DNA from: Peteryoungia rhizophila
Lineage (GTDB): Bacteria > Pseudomonadota > Alphaproteobacteria > Rhizobiales > Rhizobiaceae
DNA: 64,000 nt
Direction: 5' to 3'
Assembly (NCBI RefSeq): GCF_004912145.1
Contig: NZ_STGT01000001.1
Location: 1,199,874 to 1,263,873, forward strand
Position 1 is the stretch's first letter; each line of letters starts with the position of its first letter. Shown in pieces: positions 8,991 to 19,686 of the stretch. Below the pieces are notes generated by a model that was not told where the DNA came from, ran no database searches, and saw only the letters and a list, made by a program, of their open reading frames with translations. The position numbers were made by a program, and so were the translations under genes.

Positions 8991-10610
8991 ATGGCAGTCA
9001 GTGCTAACAGGCTTGAGCTCTTGCAGATCGCAGATGCCGTCGCCCGTGAAAAGGTGATCGACCGCGAAATCGTGCTCGCCGCCATGGCCGACGCGATCCA
9101 GAAGGCTGCCCGGTCGCGCTACGGTAGCGAAACCAACATTCGCGCCGACATCAACTCGAAGACTGGCGAAATCCGCCTTCAGCGTCTTCTCGAAGTGGTC
9201 GAGAAGGTCGAGGATTACGCGACCCAGATCGCGCTCGAGCTGGCCCGCGACCGCAATGTCGACGCCAAGCTCGGCGACTACATCGCCGATCCGCTGCCGC
9301 CGATGGACTTTGGCCGTATCGCTGCCCAGTCGGCCAAGCAGGTCATCGTTCAGAAGGTCCGCGAAGCCGAGCGTGACCGCCAGTTCGACGAGTTCAAGGA
9401 CCGCGTCGGCGAAATCGTCAACGGCACCGTCAAGCGCGTCGAATACGGCAACGTGATCGTCGATCTCGGCCGCGGCGAAGGCATCATCCGTCGCGACGAG
9501 ATGATCCCGCGCGAAGCCTTCCGTTACGGCGACCGTGTGCGCGCCTATGTCTACGACGTGCGCCGCGAACAGCGCGGCCCGCAGATCTTCCTGTCGCGTA
9601 CCCATCCGCAGTTCATGGTGAAGCTCTTCACCATGGAAGTGCCGGAAATCTACGACGGCATCATCCAGATCAAGTCTGTTGCCCGCGACCCGGGTTCGCG
9701 CGCCAAGATCGCCGTTATCTCGAATGATAGCTCGATCGATCCGGTCGGCGCCTGCGTCGGTATGCGCGGTTCGCGCGTTCAGGCCGTTGTCGGCGAACTT
9801 CAGGGCGAGAAGATCGATATCATTCCGTGGAGTCAGGATCCGGCTTCCTTCATCGTCAATGCCCTGCAGCCGGCGGAAGTCGCCAAGGTGGTTCTCGACG
9901 AAGATGCAGAGCGCATCGAAGTCGTGGTTCCGGACGAGCAGCTGTCGCTTGCCATCGGCCGTCGCGGCCAGAACGTGCGCCTGGCATCGCAGCTCACCGG
10001 CTGGGACATCGACATCATGACGGAAGCCGAGGAATCGGAACGCCGTCAGAAGGAATTCAACGAGCGCACCAACCTGTTCATGGACGCGCTCGACGTCGAC
10101 GAAATGGTCGGCCAGGTTCTGGCGTCCGAAGGCTTCGCCCAGGTCGAGGAAGTGGCTTACGTCGATCTCGACGAAATCGCCTCGATCGACGGCTTCGACG
10201 AAGACACCGCGCAGGAAATCCAGACCCGCGCCCGCGAATATCTCGAGAAGATCGAAGCCGAGATGGACGCGAAGCGCAAGGAGCTCGGTGTTGCCGACGA
10301 ACTGCGACAGATCAACGGGATCACCTCGCAGATGATGGTGGCGCTCGGCGAAGACGGCATCAAGACGATCGAGGACTTTGCCGGTTGTGCAGCCGACGAT
10401 CTCATCGGCTGGAGCGAGCGCAAGGACGGCGAGACGAAGAAGTTCGAGGGCCTCTTCTCGAAGTTCGAGATCTCGCGCGCCGAAGCCGAAGCCATGATCG
10501 TGCAGGCGCGTCTCTCTGCCGGCTGGATCACTGAGGAGGACCTCGCAGTCGAAGCGGAAGCTGAAACTGAAGGCGAACTCGAAGGCGAAGAAGCCGAGCA
10601 GGCAACGTGA
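8991..10610 (+). CDS. nusA: Transcription termination/antitermination factor NusA
   Basis: A 539-residue protein that binds RNA polymerase and modulates pausing, termination and antitermination. In order: an N-terminal polymerase-binding domain, an S1 domain ([20 protein letters not shown] near 145), two KH domains ([15 protein letters not shown] and [14 protein letters not shown]), and C-terminal helix-hairpin-helix repeats with an acidic tail. The length matches alphaproteobacterial NusA, which carries the extra C-terminal repeats. The stop codon overlaps the start of the next gene (TGATG), which indicates translational coupling. Confidence 0.96.
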   Translation: MAVSANRLELLQIADAVAREKVIDREIVLAAMADAIQKAARSRYGSETNIRADINSKTGEIRLQRLLEVVEKVEDYATQIALELARDRNVDAKLGDYIADPLPPMDFGRIAAQSAKQVIVQKVREAERDRQFDEFKDRVGEIVNGTVKRVEYGNVIVDLGRGEGIIRRDEMIPREAFRYGDRVRAYVYDVRREQRGPQIFLSRTHPQFMVKLFTMEVPEIYDGIIQIKSVARDPGSRAKIAVISNDSSIDPVGACVGMRGSRVQAVVGELQGEKIDIIPWSQDPASFIVNALQPAEVAKVVLDEDAERIEVVVPDEQLSLAIGRRGQNVRLASQLTGWDIDIMTEAEESERRQKEFNERTNLFMDALDVDEMVGQVLASEGFAQVEEVAYVDLDEIASIDGFDEDTAQEIQTRAREYLEKIEAEMDAKRKELGVADELRQINGITSQMMVALGEDGIKTIEDFAGCAADDLIGWSERKDGETKKFEGLFSKFEISRAEAEAMIVQARLSAGWITEEDLAVEAEAETEGELEGEEAEQAT

Positions 10611-11293
10611 TGGTCGTGCAGACGCCCGACGCGACAGAGGCCGAAGACGATTTCGACCTTTCCGAAGCGAACGGACGCATGTGCATCGTCACCCGCGAGA
10701 GTGGTTCACCCGAAACGCTGCTGCGTTTCGTGGCCGCGCCTGACGGGACTGTTGTCCCGGATCTGAAGCGGGCCCTTCCGGGCCGGGGCTGCTGGGTCAG
10801 CCCCAGCCGCGAGGCCGTCGACAAGGCCGTGGCGAAGAAGCTCTTCGCCCGGGCCCTGAAACGAGATGTGAAGGCGGATCCGGATCTCGGATCCGTGGTT
10901 GAGCGGCTTCTGGTCGTGCAGCTGATCGGCATGATGAACATGGCCCGCAAGGCCGGCCAGTTCGTCACCGGGGCAGCGAAGGTCGAGGCGGCAGTACGAA
11001 GCGGTGAGGCCATCGCTGTATTCCATTCGCAGGATGCTGCGGCGGATGGCGTGAGAAAGATCGACCAAGCCCGAAAGGCCTGGCACCTCGGAACGGGAGC
11101 GGAGGCGGAAGTGCCCGCTTTCCACCTTCTGACCGGGGCGGAATTGGACGAACAGATGGGCCAGAATGCGTTTATCCATGCTTGTGTGCTTGCAGGGCAG
11201 GCAGGTGAGGGTGTAGTGAAGCGCGCAACTCTGCTCGAAACCTATCGCGGCCGCGCGCCGCAGGTATCGGGCGCTGGCCCGAAATCACAATGA
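10610..11293 (+). CDS. YlxR (DUF448) - L7Ae-like RNA-binding fusion protein
   Basis: A 227-residue protein with an N-terminal YlxR/DUF448 domain (MCIVTRESGSPETLLRFV, then PGRGCWVSPS) and a C-terminal L7Ae/L30e-like domain (MNMARKAGQFVTGAAKVEAA). In Firmicutes the two parts are separate genes in the nusA-infB operon; the fusion is normal in alphaproteobacteria. YlxR has been linked to RNase P modulation in Bacillus, so a role in RNA processing is plausible. ATG 10610 overlaps the nusA stop. Confidence 0.88.
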   Translation: MVVQTPDATEAEDDFDLSEANGRMCIVTRESGSPETLLRFVAAPDGTVVPDLKRALPGRGCWVSPSREAVDKAVAKKLFARALKRDVKADPDLGSVVERLLVVQLIGMMNMARKAGQFVTGAAKVEAAVRSGEAIAVFHSQDAAADGVRKIDQARKAWHLGTGAEAEVPAFHLLTGAELDEQMGQNAFIHACVLAGQAGEGVVKRATLLETYRGRAPQVSGAGPKSQ

Positions 11294-11394
11294 CGCGGTC
11301 ACCGGCACAGGTCGGCCTCCGTGATTTAGGACAGTATGTGAACGGCGAGGCCTGATGCTCGACATCCGGCCCCGCTCGAAGGAACGGGAACGGA

Positions 11395-14097
11395 ATGACG
11401 GACAACAAAGACGACAAGACAATCGGCGTGAAGAAGACTCTCACCCTGAAGCCCTCAGGGATGAGCCAGGGTACCGTGCGCCAGGACATGGGGCGCGGCC
11501 GTACGAAGTCGGTCGTCGTCGAGACGGTGAAGCGCCGCCCGACCCGCCCGCTCGACGAAAAGCCTATTACTCCCATTGCAACACCTGTAGCGCAGGCACC
11601 TGCTCCGACACCGGCAGCACCCGTTGCTGCCGCACGCCCGGCGCCAGCGCCAGCGCCTGCGCCGGCTCCAGCCGCGACGCGTGTGCATCAGCCGACACCG
11701 CAGCCGCAGCGTCCCCAGCAGCCGCAGCGCGCCCAGCCTTCGCAACCGCCCCGTCAGCAGGAACGCCCCCGGGGCGCCGTGCTGCACGACCTGTCGGCCG
11801 GCGAAATGGAAGCGCGTCGCCGCGCTCTGGCTGAAGCCCAGGTTCGCGAAGTCGAAGAAGCCAAGCAGCGCGTGATCGACGAGGCGCGCCGCAAGGTGGA
11901 AGCCGAGGAAGCTGCACGCGTGGCCGCCGAAGAGGCCGCACGCCGCGCTGCCGAACCGCAGCCCGAGCCGGAGCCGGAACCCGAAGTGGCCGCCGAGCCC
12001 GCTGCGGCACCAGTGGCTGCTGCGCCCGCTCCCGTGAACCGTACGGCCATTCCGGCACCCGGCGCACCGGGCTTCGTACGTGGACGCAAGACCAACGACG
12101 AAGACGAGAGCCGCGCCTCTCCGCGGACGATCCCCGGCCGTGGCAAGGTTGCCATGCCTGTTGTCGCCAAGGTCCCTGCCCGTCCGAAGGTCGAAGAAGA
12201 CCGTCGTCGCGGCAAGCTGACCGTCACCACGGCCAATGTCGAGGATGACGGCACCGCACGCGGTCGCTCGCTGTCTGCCATGCGCCGCCGGCAGGAGAAG
12301 TTCCGCCGCAGCCAGATGCAGGAAACCCGCGAAAAGGTCATGCGCGAGGTCATCCTGCCGGAAACCATCACCATTCAGGAACTGTCGCAGCGCATGTCCG
12401 AACGCGCCGTCGACGTTATCAAGTACCTGATGAAGGAAGGTCAGATGATGAAGCCGGGCGACGTCATCGACGCCGACCTTGCCGAACTCATCGCCACCGA
12501 ATTCGGCCATACCGTGAAGCGCGTTTCGGAATCCGACGTCGAAGAAGGCATCTTCAACGTGAAGGACGACGAAGGCGAGTTGGTATCCCGCCCGCCGGTC
12601 GTCACCATCATGGGTCACGTCGACCACGGCAAGACCTCGCTGCTCGACGCCATCCGCAAGACCTCGGTCGTATCGGGCGAAGCCGGTGGCATTACCCAGC
12701 ATATCGGGGCCTATCAGGTTGAACAGAACGGCCAGAAGATCACCTTCATCGACACCCCCGGTCACGCCGCCTTTACCGCGATGCGTGCCCGTGGCGCCCA
12801 GGCAACCGACATTGCGATCCTCGTGGTTGCAGCAGACGACAGCGTGATGCCGCAGACGATCGAATCGATCAGCCATGCGAAGGCGGCCGGCGTTCCGATC
12901 ATCGTGGCGATCAACAAGATCGACAAGCATGAGGCAAACCCGGACAAGGTTCGCCAGCAGCTTCTGCAGCATGAAGTCTTCGTTGAATCCATGGGTGGTG
13001 AAGTTCTCGACGTCGAAGTTTCGGCGAAGAACAAGCTCAACCTCGACAAGCTGCTCGAAGCCGTGCTGCTGCAGGCCGAAATCCTCGACCTGAAGGCCGA
13101 CCCGACGCGGACTGCCGAAGGTACGGTCATCGAAGCCCAGCTCGACCGTGGCCGCGGTTCCGTGGCAACTGTTTTGGTCCAGAAGGGCACCCTGAAGCCC
13201 GGCCAGATCATCGTTGCAGGCGACCAGTGGGGCCGCGTGCGTGCGCTGGTCAACGACAAGGGTGAGCACGTCAAGGAAGCCCCTCCTGCCATGCCGGTCG
13301 AGATCCTCGGCCTGTCGGGCACGCCTGCTGCCGGTGACAAGTTCGCCGTGGTTGAAAACGAGAGCCGCGCTCGCGAGATCTCCGAATATCGTCAGCGTCT
13401 GGCACGCGACAAGGCCGTTGCCCGCCAGTCGGGTCAGCGCGGTTCGCTGGAACAGATGATGAGCCAGCTGCAGAACACAGGCTTCAAGGAATTCCCGCTG
13501 GTCATCAAGGCCGACGTGCAGGGTTCCGTCGAAGCGATCGTGGCAGCCCTCGACAAACTCGGCACCGACGAAGTGCGGGCTCGGATCGTCCATTCGGGCG
13601 CCGGTGCCATCACGGAATCGGATATCTCGCTCGCTGAGGCATCCAACGCCGCGATCATCGGCTTCAACGTTCGTGCCAATGCCCAGGCCCGTACCGCTTC
13701 TGAGCGTGCCGGCATCGAGATCCGCTACTACAACATCATCTACGATCTGGTGGATGACGTGAAGGCAGCGATGTCGGGCCTCTTGTCTCCGGAACGTCGC
13801 GAGACCTTCCTCGGCAATGCCGAAATCCTGGAGGTGTTCAACATCACCAAGACCGGCAAGGTCGCGGGTTGCCGCGTCGTCGAAGGCAAAGTCGAGCGTG
13901 GTGCAGGCGTTCGCCTGCTGCGCGACAACGTCGTCATCCACGAAGGCAAGCTCAAGACGCTCAAGCGCTTCAAGGACGAAGTCGCCGAAGTGCCGATGGG
14001 TCAGGAATGTGGTATGGCCTTCGAGAACTACGAAGACATCCGCGCCGGCGACACGATCGAGTGCTTCCGCGTGGAACACATCACGCGTACGCTCTGA
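11395..14097 (+). CDS. infB: Translation initiation factor IF-2
   Basis: A 900-residue GTPase that brings fMet-tRNA to the 30S subunit. Residues 1-230 are a low-complexity Ala/Pro/Glu/Arg-rich extension, as in other alphaproteobacterial IF-2 proteins. The G domain shows G1 GHVDHGKT (407-414), G3 DTPGH (453-457) and G4 NKID (about 507), followed by the beta-barrel and C-terminal tRNA-binding domains. It lies 101 bases after ylxR and is part of the same operon. An antisense frame of 874 codons over this gene is a composition artefact. Confidence 0.97.
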   Translation: MTDNKDDKTIGVKKTLTLKPSGMSQGTVRQDMGRGRTKSVVVETVKRRPTRPLDEKPITPIATPVAQAPAPTPAAPVAAARPAPAPAPAPAPAATRVHQPTPQPQRPQQPQRAQPSQPPRQQERPRGAVLHDLSAGEMEARRRALAEAQVREVEEAKQRVIDEARRKVEAEEAARVAAEEAARRAAEPQPEPEPEPEVAAEPAAAPVAAAPAPVNRTAIPAPGAPGFVRGRKTNDEDESRASPRTIPGRGKVAMPVVAKVPARPKVEEDRRRGKLTVTTANVEDDGTARGRSLSAMRRRQEKFRRSQMQETREKVMREVILPETITIQELSQRMSERAVDVIKYLMKEGQMMKPGDVIDADLAELIATEFGHTVKRVSESDVEEGIFNVKDDEGELVSRPPVVTIMGHVDHGKTSLLDAIRKTSVVSGEAGGITQHIGAYQVEQNGQKITFIDTPGHAAFTAMRARGAQATDIAILVVAADDSVMPQTIESISHAKAAGVPIIVAINKIDKHEANPDKVRQQLLQHEVFVESMGGEVLDVEVSAKNKLNLDKLLEAVLLQAEILDLKADPTRTAEGTVIEAQLDRGRGSVATVLVQKGTLKPGQIIVAGDQWGRVRALVNDKGEHVKEAPPAMPVEILGLSGTPAAGDKFAVVENESRAREISEYRQRLARDKAVARQSGQRGSLEQMMSQLQNTGFKEFPLVIKADVQGSVEAIVAALDKLGTDEVRARIVHSGAGAITESDISLAEASNAAIIGFNVRANAQARTASERAGIEIRYYNIIYDLVDDVKAAMSGLLSPERRETFLGNAEILEVFNITKTGKVAGCRVVEGKVERGAGVRLLRDNVVIHEGKLKTLKRFKDEVAEVPMGQECGMAFENYEDIRAGDTIECFRVEHITRTL

Positions 14098-14128
14098 TCT
14101 CAGGCGTTTCGAAATACGATCCCTTCGG

Positions 14129-14147
14129 GCGCCGGATCTTCCGGCGC
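14129..14147 (+). other. Hairpin in the infB-rbfA intergenic region
   Basis: GCGCCGG and CCGGCGC form a perfect seven-pair stem with a five-base loop in the 161-base gap between infB and rbfA. No T run follows, so it is not a standard terminator; it may affect mRNA stability or processing within the operon. Confidence 0.35.
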
Positions 14148-14258
14148 TCGCTGTTTATGGGGATCATGACCTCCGGCGCTTTGCCGGACGAACGGCAATC
14201 GACGGCATGATGCGAGCGGCGAAAGCCCGGAATGCCTCATGCGAAAGGCAAGTGAACC

Positions 14259-14663
14259 ATGACAAAACCAACCTCTTCGGCACCTTCGCAGCGCATGCTG
14301 CGCGTCGGCGAGCAGGTGCGTGCCGCCATTACCCAAGTGCTTCAGCGCGGGGAAGTGAACGACTACGTCATCGAAAAGACGGTGATCTCGGTTTCGGAAG
14401 TGCGCATGTCGCCGGACCTGAAGATGGCGACCGCCTATGTGGCGCCGCTCGGCGTGTCCGACCATGACGCTGTCATCGCGGCACTGAACAAACATGCGAA
14501 GTTCATTCGCGGGCGGATCGGCGGCCAGCTTCGGCAGATGAAATACATGCCGGAAGTGCGTTTCCGCGACGACACCAGCTTCGACAATTATCAGAAGATC
14601 GATGCGCTCCTGCGCTCGCCTGAGGTCCAGCGCGACCTCGGCTCCGACGAAGACAAAGACTGA
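14259..14663 (+). CDS. rbfA: Ribosome-binding factor A
   Basis: A 134-residue KH-fold protein that binds the immature 30S subunit and helps 16S rRNA 5'-end maturation and cold adaptation. The family pattern is visible: an N-terminal [14 protein letters not shown] helix, a central [17 protein letters not shown] strand-helix and the C-terminal [14 protein letters not shown] signature. It is followed 12 bases later by truB in the classic infB-rbfA-truB order. Confidence 0.94.
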   Translation: MTKPTSSAPSQRMLRVGEQVRAAITQVLQRGEVNDYVIEKTVISVSEVRMSPDLKMATAYVAPLGVSDHDAVIAALNKHAKFIRGRIGGQLRQMKYMPEVRFRDDTSFDNYQKIDALLRSPEVQRDLGSDEDKD

Positions 14664-14675
14664 GAAAAGACCTAG

Positions 14676-15605
14676 ATGTCCAAACCCAGAAAGCCCAAGG
14701 GCCGCCCGATTTCGGGCTGGCTCATCCTCGACAAGCCGGTGGACTTCGGCTCGACCGAGGCGGTCGGCAAGATCAAGTGGCTGTTCAACGCCCAGAAGGC
14801 CGGTCATGCCGGCACGCTAGACCCGCTCGCATCCGGCATGCTGCCGATCGCGCTCGGCGATGCGACGAAGACCGTTCCTTACGTCATGGACGGGCGCAAG
14901 ATCTACGAATTTACGGTGACCTGGGGCGAGGAGCGCTCGACGGATGACCTCGAGGGTGAAGTCACGCAGAGCTCGGACAAGCGTCCGGCCGAGGAAGACA
15001 TTCACGCTCTGCTGCCAAACTACACGGGCACCATCAGCCAGATCCCACCGCAGTTTTCCGCGATCAAGATCTCTGGAGAGCGCGCCTATGACCTCGCCCG
15101 CGAAGGCGAAACGGTCGACATCCCGTCGCGCGAGGTCGAGGTCCACCGTCTGACGCTCCTGAACTGCGAAGGCGACAAGGCACATTTCGAGGTTGAATGC
15201 GGTAAGGGCACTTACGTGCGCTCGCTCGCCCGAGATTTCGGTCGCGATCTCGGCTGTTATGGCCACATCTCTTCGCTCCGCCGCACGTTTGTGGCCCCGT
15301 TTGCCGAAGAGATGATGGTGCCGCTCGCGGAGCTCGTCGCGCTCGAAGCCATCGAGGATCGCGATGAACGGTTGGCTGCGCTCGATGCTTTCCTCGGCGA
15401 TACGGCCGAAGCCCTGTCCGCCTTGCCGCAGCTCAGGATCACCGATGATCAGGCGCATCGGCTGCGCATGGGCAATCCCATCATTTTGCGCGGCCGCGAT
15501 GCACCCGTCGCCGAACCGGAAGCCGTGGCGCTCGCCGGCGGCAAGCTGATCGCTATCGGCGAGATCGCTGGCGGCGAGTTCCATCCGCGGCGAGTGTTCG
15601 CCTGA
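14676..15605 (+). CDS. truB: tRNA pseudouridine-55 synthase
   Basis: A 309-residue enzyme making pseudouridine 55 in the T loop of tRNAs. The catalytic aspartate is Asp49 in [12 protein letters not shown]; the KTYEF-like strand ([12 protein letters not shown]) and the [14 protein letters not shown] motif are typical. The length matches the alphaproteobacterial enzyme. It is the last gene before rpsO, with a 150-base gap that may hold an internal promoter. Confidence 0.96.
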   Translation: MSKPRKPKGRPISGWLILDKPVDFGSTEAVGKIKWLFNAQKAGHAGTLDPLASGMLPIALGDATKTVPYVMDGRKIYEFTVTWGEERSTDDLEGEVTQSSDKRPAEEDIHALLPNYTGTISQIPPQFSAIKISGERAYDLAREGETVDIPSREVEVHRLTLLNCEGDKAHFEVECGKGTYVRSLARDFGRDLGCYGHISSLRRTFVAPFAEEMMVPLAELVALEAIEDRDERLAALDAFLGDTAEALSALPQLRITDDQAHRLRMGNPIILRGRDAPVAEPEAVALAGGKLIAIGEIAGGEFHPRRVFA

Positions 15606-15755
15606 ACCCATCCTACCGCCTGCTCTTTCCTTTCATCAGGGAATAGAGTATAGGCGGCGGCAGCTGGCCCTTCGGGTGCCTGCATTCACGGCCAATGCTG
15701 GGCGACATCCCGGCGTTTGGCGACCTGTTTCTCCTTATTCTAGAAAGGATTCACG

Positions 15756-16025
15756 ATGTCGATCACTGCAGAGCGCAAGGCCGCCCTCATCAAGGAATAC
15801 GCCATCAAGGAAGGCGACACCGGTTCTCCGGAAGTTCAGGTCGCAATCCTGACCGAGCGTATCACCAACCTGACGGAACACTTCAAGGGTCACAAGAAGG
15901 ACAACCACTCGCGTCGTGGCCTTCTGACCATGGTTTCGACCCGCCGTTCGCTTCTCGACTATGTCAAGAAGCAGGACGAGGCTCGTTACACGAAGCTGAT
16001 CACCAGCCTCGGCATCCGTCGCTAA
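15756..16025 (+). CDS. rpsO: 30S ribosomal protein S15
   Basis: An 89-residue protein with the full S15 four-helix pattern ([20 protein letters not shown], then [14 protein letters not shown] and [12 protein letters not shown]). It binds the 16S rRNA central domain early in assembly and often represses its own translation. An AAAGGA site precedes the start. It lies between truB and pnp, the widely conserved order. Confidence 0.97.
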   Translation: MSITAERKAALIKEYAIKEGDTGSPEVQVAILTERITNLTEHFKGHKKDNHSRRGLLTMVSTRRSLLDYVKKQDEARYTKLITSLGIRR

Positions 16026-16339
16026 ACAGTTCCCGGCGGGTCTTCGGCAACGAAGATCCGCCGGTTGCCTTTCCGGGTCAGGCCATGGACCCGTACCCCG
16101 TCTCGCGCATGGATTTGCCCGGGACGAATGACAGGCCGGATGGGCCGGATCTGTCGATACCAACCGATGACCTGTCATGGGGCAGGATTGTTGGATGCTT
16201 CCGCGCCAAAGGGCGAATTTGCGGGATACCCGCCGGATCCGAAGCCTCCCACTGTCTTGCCCGTGATTGCGTCAGCACATTGCAGACCCTGCGCGCCCCC
16301 GTTCAGCGGCGGCCCGGACCTGCATATGAAGGACAAGAT
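16026..16339 (+). other. rpsO-pnp intergenic leader (314 bases, no gene)
   Basis: No credible reading frame is present. The main structure is the hairpin at 16033-16064, just after the rpsO stop; further GC-rich self-complementary stretches lie at about 16130-16240. The region is probably the untranslated leader of pnp. Confidence 0.5.
16033..16064 (+). other. 14-pair hairpin between rpsO and pnp
   Basis: 16033-16046 pairs with 16051-16064 over 14 positions with one G-T wobble and a GCAA loop. There is no proper T tract after it. In E. coli the rpsO-pnp spacer contains a hairpin cut by RNase III, which allows PNPase to control its own mRNA; this one is in the equivalent position and could serve the same purpose. 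Confidence 0.5.
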
Positions 16340-18478
16340 ATGTTTGATGTTCACAGCGTTGAAATCGAGTGGGCAGGCCGCCCGCTGAAGCTGGAAACGG
16401 GCAAGATTGCCCGCCAGGCCGACGGTGCCGTTCTCGCGACCTACGGTGAAACCGTCGTTCTCGCCACCGTCGTTTCGGCCAAGTCGGCCAAGCCGGGCCA
16501 GGACTTCTTCCCGCTCACCGTCAACTACCAGGAAAAGACCTATGCCGCCGGCAAGATCCCGGGTGGCTATTTCAAGCGCGAAGGCCGTCCTTCGGAAAAG
16601 GAAACGCTGGTTTCCCGCCTGATCGACCGTCCGATCCGCCCGCTCTTCCCGGAAGGCTACAAGAACGAAACCCAGGTTGTCGTGACCGTCGTCCAGCATG
16701 ATCTCGAAAACGATCCGGACGTTCTGGCCATGGTTGCCGCTTCGGCAGCGCTCACGCTCTCCGGCGTTCCCTTCATGGGCCCGGTCGGCGGTGCACGCGT
16801 CGGCTACATCAACGGCGAATATGTTCTGAACCCGCATCTCGACGAGATGGACGAGTCGACGCTCGACCTCGTGGTTGCCGGCACCCAGGACGCCGTCCTG
16901 ATGGTCGAGTCGGAAGCCAAGGAACTGAACGAAGACATCATGCTCGGCGCCGTCATGTTCGGCCACAAGGGCTTCCAGCCGGTCATCGACGCGATCATCA
17001 AGCTCGCTGAAGTGGCTGCCAAGGAGCCGCGCGAATTCGAACCGGAAGATCATTCCGCTCTCGAAGCCGAAATGCTGCAGCATTTCGAAGCCGAACTGCG
17101 CACCGCCTACAAGAACACGCAGAAGGCTGAACGTTATGCAGCCGTTGACGCCGTCAAGGCGAAGGTGAAGGCGCATTTCTTCCCGGAAGGCGTAGAGCCG
17201 AAGTACCCGAACGAAGTCATCGGTGCCGTCTTCAAGCACCTGCAGGCGAAGATCGTTCGCTGGAACATTCTCGACACCAAGAGCCGTATCGACGGTCGTG
17301 ATCTGGAAACGGTTCGCGCTATCGTGTCGGAAGTCGGCATCCTGCCGCGCACGCACGGTTCGGCCCTCTTCACCCGCGGCGAGACCCAGGCGATCGTTGT
17401 CGCCACACTCGGCACCGGCGAAGACGAACAGTATGTCGACAGCCTCACCGGCATGTACAAGGAACGCTTCCTTCTGCATTACAACTTCCCGCCCTACTCC
17501 GTCGGTGAAACCGGTCGCATGGGTTCGCCGGGTCGTCGCGAAATCGGTCACGGCAAGCTCGCATGGCGCGCTATCCGCCCGATGCTGCCTTCGGCTGAGC
17601 AGTTCCCCTACACGCTGCGCGTCGTCTCCGAGATCACAGAGTCGAACGGCTCGTCCTCGATGGCGACCGTTTGCGGCACTTCGCTGGCTCTGATGGACGC
17701 AGGCGTTCCGCTGGCCAAGCCGGTTGCCGGTATCGCCATGGGTCTGATCCTGGAAGGCGAGCGCTTTGCGGTTCTCTCCGACATCCTCGGCGACGAAGAC
17801 CACCTCGGCGACATGGACTTCAAGGTTGCCGGTACGGCTGACGGCATCACCTCGCTGCAGATGGACATCAAGATCGCCGGTATCACCGAAGAGATCATGA
17901 AGGTCGCACTCGGCCAGGCTCAGGGTGGCCGCAAGCACATCCTCAACGAAATGGCGAACGCCCTTTCGGAAAGCCGTGGCCAGCTCGGCGAATTCGCTCC
18001 GCGCATCGAAGTGATGAACATCCCGGTCGACAAGATCCGTGAAGTCATCGGTTCGGGCGGCAAGGTCATCCGCGAAATCGTCGAAAAGACCGGTGCCAAG
18101 ATCAACATCGAAGACGACGGCACCGTGAAGATCGCCTCTGCCTCCGGCAAGGAAATCGAAGCAGCCCGCAAGTGGATCCATTCCATCGTGGCTGAGCCGG
18201 AAGTCGGCGTCGTCTATGAAGGCACCGTTGTGAAGACCGCCGACTTCGGCGCCTTCGTCAACTTCTTCGGTTCGCGTGATGGCCTCGTGCACATCTCGCA
18301 GCTCGCTTCTGAGCGCGTTGCCAAGACCTCCGACGTCGTCAAGGAAGGCGACAAGGTCTGGGTCAAGCTGATGGGCTTCGACGAACGCGGCAAGGTTCGC
18401 CTCTCCATGAAGGCCGTCGATCAGACGACCGGCAAGGAAGTCGCTGCCGATAAGAAGGATGGCGAAGCCGCTGAATAA
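16340..18478 (+). CDS. pnp: Polyribonucleotide nucleotidyltransferase (PNPase)
   Basis: A 712-residue phosphorolytic 3'-5' exoribonuclease of the degradosome type. Two RNase PH domains are joined by a helical linker; the second holds the metal-binding aspartates in [12 protein letters not shown] near 484-493. A KH domain ([12 protein letters not shown], near 570) and a C-terminal S1 domain (about 622-690) complete the family layout. The frame is open upstream to 15695, but ATG 16340 with an AAGGA site matches the family start. A strong terminator follows. Confidence 0.97.
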   Translation: MFDVHSVEIEWAGRPLKLETGKIARQADGAVLATYGETVVLATVVSAKSAKPGQDFFPLTVNYQEKTYAAGKIPGGYFKREGRPSEKETLVSRLIDRPIRPLFPEGYKNETQVVVTVVQHDLENDPDVLAMVAASAALTLSGVPFMGPVGGARVGYINGEYVLNPHLDEMDESTLDLVVAGTQDAVLMVESEAKELNEDIMLGAVMFGHKGFQPVIDAIIKLAEVAAKEPREFEPEDHSALEAEMLQHFEAELRTAYKNTQKAERYAAVDAVKAKVKAHFFPEGVEPKYPNEVIGAVFKHLQAKIVRWNILDTKSRIDGRDLETVRAIVSEVGILPRTHGSALFTRGETQAIVVATLGTGEDEQYVDSLTGMYKERFLLHYNFPPYSVGETGRMGSPGRREIGHGKLAWRAIRPMLPSAEQFPYTLRVVSEITESNGSSSMATVCGTSLALMDAGVPLAKPVAGIAMGLILEGERFAVLSDILGDEDHLGDMDFKVAGTADGITSLQMDIKIAGITEEIMKVALGQAQGGRKHILNEMANALSESRGQLGEFAPRIEVMNIPVDKIREVIGSGGKVIREIVEKTGAKINIEDDGTVKIASASGKEIEAARKWIHSIVAEPEVGVVYEGTVVKTADFGAFVNFFGSRDGLVHISQLASERVAKTSDVVKEGDKVWVKLMGFDERGKVRLSMKAVDQTTGKEVAADKKDGEAAE

Positions 18479-18500
18479 GCGGACGTCGTTCCCGATCCGA

Positions 18501-18528
18501 GGCGCGGGAGAAATTCCGCGCCTTTTTT
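18501..18528 (+). terminator. Terminator after pnp
   Basis: GGCGCGG (18501-18507) pairs with CCGCGCC (18516-18522) and is followed by six T residues. It closes the rimP-to-pnp operon. Confidence 0.9.
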
Positions 18529-18553
18529 GTTCGCCGAGAGAGAAGACCGAGCC

Positions 18554-19570
18554 ATGAGCCGCGAAAGCCTGAAGACCCTGTTCCATCCCTTCGTCACCGA
18601 GGCTGTCGCCCTGCCGGCCGCAGAAAGCCGGTGGCTTTTCCTTGGCGCCGAAGCAGGATTCGCAAAGCCTGAAGGCTTCACGGCCGAACTCACCGCGGTG
18701 CAGGATTTCCGTCCGGAGTTCCGGCGCCTCGAAGCCAGCCATCTCAAGCCTTTGCCTGCTGTCGAGGGCGACGGTTTTGACGGCGCGCTCATCCTCTGCG
18801 GCAAACACAAGGGCGTCAACGAGGATCGCGTCGCCGAGGCGCTGAAGCGCGTCAAGGCCGGTTGTACCGTAGTGGTCGCAGGCGCCAAGGAAGACGGGAT
18901 CCTGCCACTTCGCAAGCAGCTCGATCGACTGGGCCTCTCGCCCGAATCCATGCCTAAATATCACGGCGTGGTCGTCTGGTTCACAGTTCCTGAGGATCCG
19001 TCGGCACTCGTTTCGACGTTGGCTGCCAAGACGGTCACGGTCGAGGGCCGTTTCGAGACACGCTCCGGTCTCTTCTCGCACGCCCATGCTGACGAAGGGT
19101 CCGAGCTACTCGCGAGCCGACTGCCGGCGGACTTCAACGGTAATGCCGCCGATTTCGGAGCCGGCTGGGGCTATCTTTCGGTCATGCTGGTCAGTGCGGC
19201 ACCCCGTACCAACCGTATCGACCTGTTCGAGGCGAGCCACGAGGCGCTGGAGCATGCGAAGCGCAATCTGGCGAAGAACTGCCCTGATCTGACGACCCGT
19301 TTCTTCTGGCAGGATCTGGCCAACGAGCCGGCGAAAGAGAAATACGACCTCGTCATCATGAACCCACCCTTCCATGAGGGACATGCCGCCGAGCCGTCGG
19401 TCGGTGCGGCCATGATCAAGGCCGCGGCAGAGGCCCTTCGCGGCGGCGGCGACCTGCTGATGGTGGCTAACCGCGGCCTGCCTTACGAGCCGGTCCTCGG
19501 GGCGCATTTCAAGCAGCATGGCGAAGTCTGCCGGAACGCACGCTTCAAGGTACTTTGGGCCAAACGCTGA
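18554..19570 (+). CDS. Class I methyltransferase, RsmC-like (16S rRNA m2G1207)
   Basis: A 338-residue protein with a degenerate N-terminal half and a C-terminal SAM-binding MTS domain, the duplicated layout of RsmC and RlmG. The SAM motif is DFGAGWGYLS (about 208-217), and the N6/N2-type catalytic motif NPPFHEG follows near 270. The family methylates guanine N2 in ribosomal RNA; RsmC specificity is an inference. ATG 18554 is preferred over an upstream in-frame start that would overlap the terminator region. Confidence 0.82.
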   Translation: MSRESLKTLFHPFVTEAVALPAAESRWLFLGAEAGFAKPEGFTAELTAVQDFRPEFRRLEASHLKPLPAVEGDGFDGALILCGKHKGVNEDRVAEALKRVKAGCTVVVAGAKEDGILPLRKQLDRLGLSPESMPKYHGVVVWFTVPEDPSALVSTLAAKTVTVEGRFETRSGLFSHAHADEGSELLASRLPADFNGNAADFGAGWGYLSVMLVSAAPRTNRIDLFEASHEALEHAKRNLAKNCPDLTTRFFWQDLANEPAKEKYDLVIMNPPFHEGHAAEPSVGAAMIKAAAEALRGGGDLLMVANRGLPYEPVLGAHFKQHGEVCRNARFKVLWAKR

Positions 19571-19646
19571 TCGCGCGTGATCGTGAACGGGTGCGTTGCG
19601 ACATAGACTACGCGGCACTCGACTCTGCGCATCTCCTCGCTTAGCA

Positions 19647-19677
19647 TCTGACGCCATCAGCTTAACTTCTGGCGCCA
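19647..19677 (+). promoter_or_regulatory. Direct repeats upstream of the AraC-type gene
   Basis: TCTGACGCCA (19647-19656) and TCTGGCGCCA (19668-19677) differ at one position and are exactly 21 bases apart, two helical turns. AraC-family proteins bind such spaced direct repeats, and the pair ends nine bases before the regulator's start codon, so autoregulation is plausible. Confidence 0.5.
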
Positions 19678-19686
19678 GCGGTCTTC

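Noticed and set aside
11455..14079. 874-codon frame antisense to infB
   Set aside because: A stop-free antisense frame is expected from GC-rich codon bias; the product is His/Asp/Leu-rich without family similarity, and infB is certain.
16175..19087. 970-codon antisense frame across pnp and the methyltransferase
   Set aside because: Same composition artefact; it crosses a terminator and two well-identified genes.
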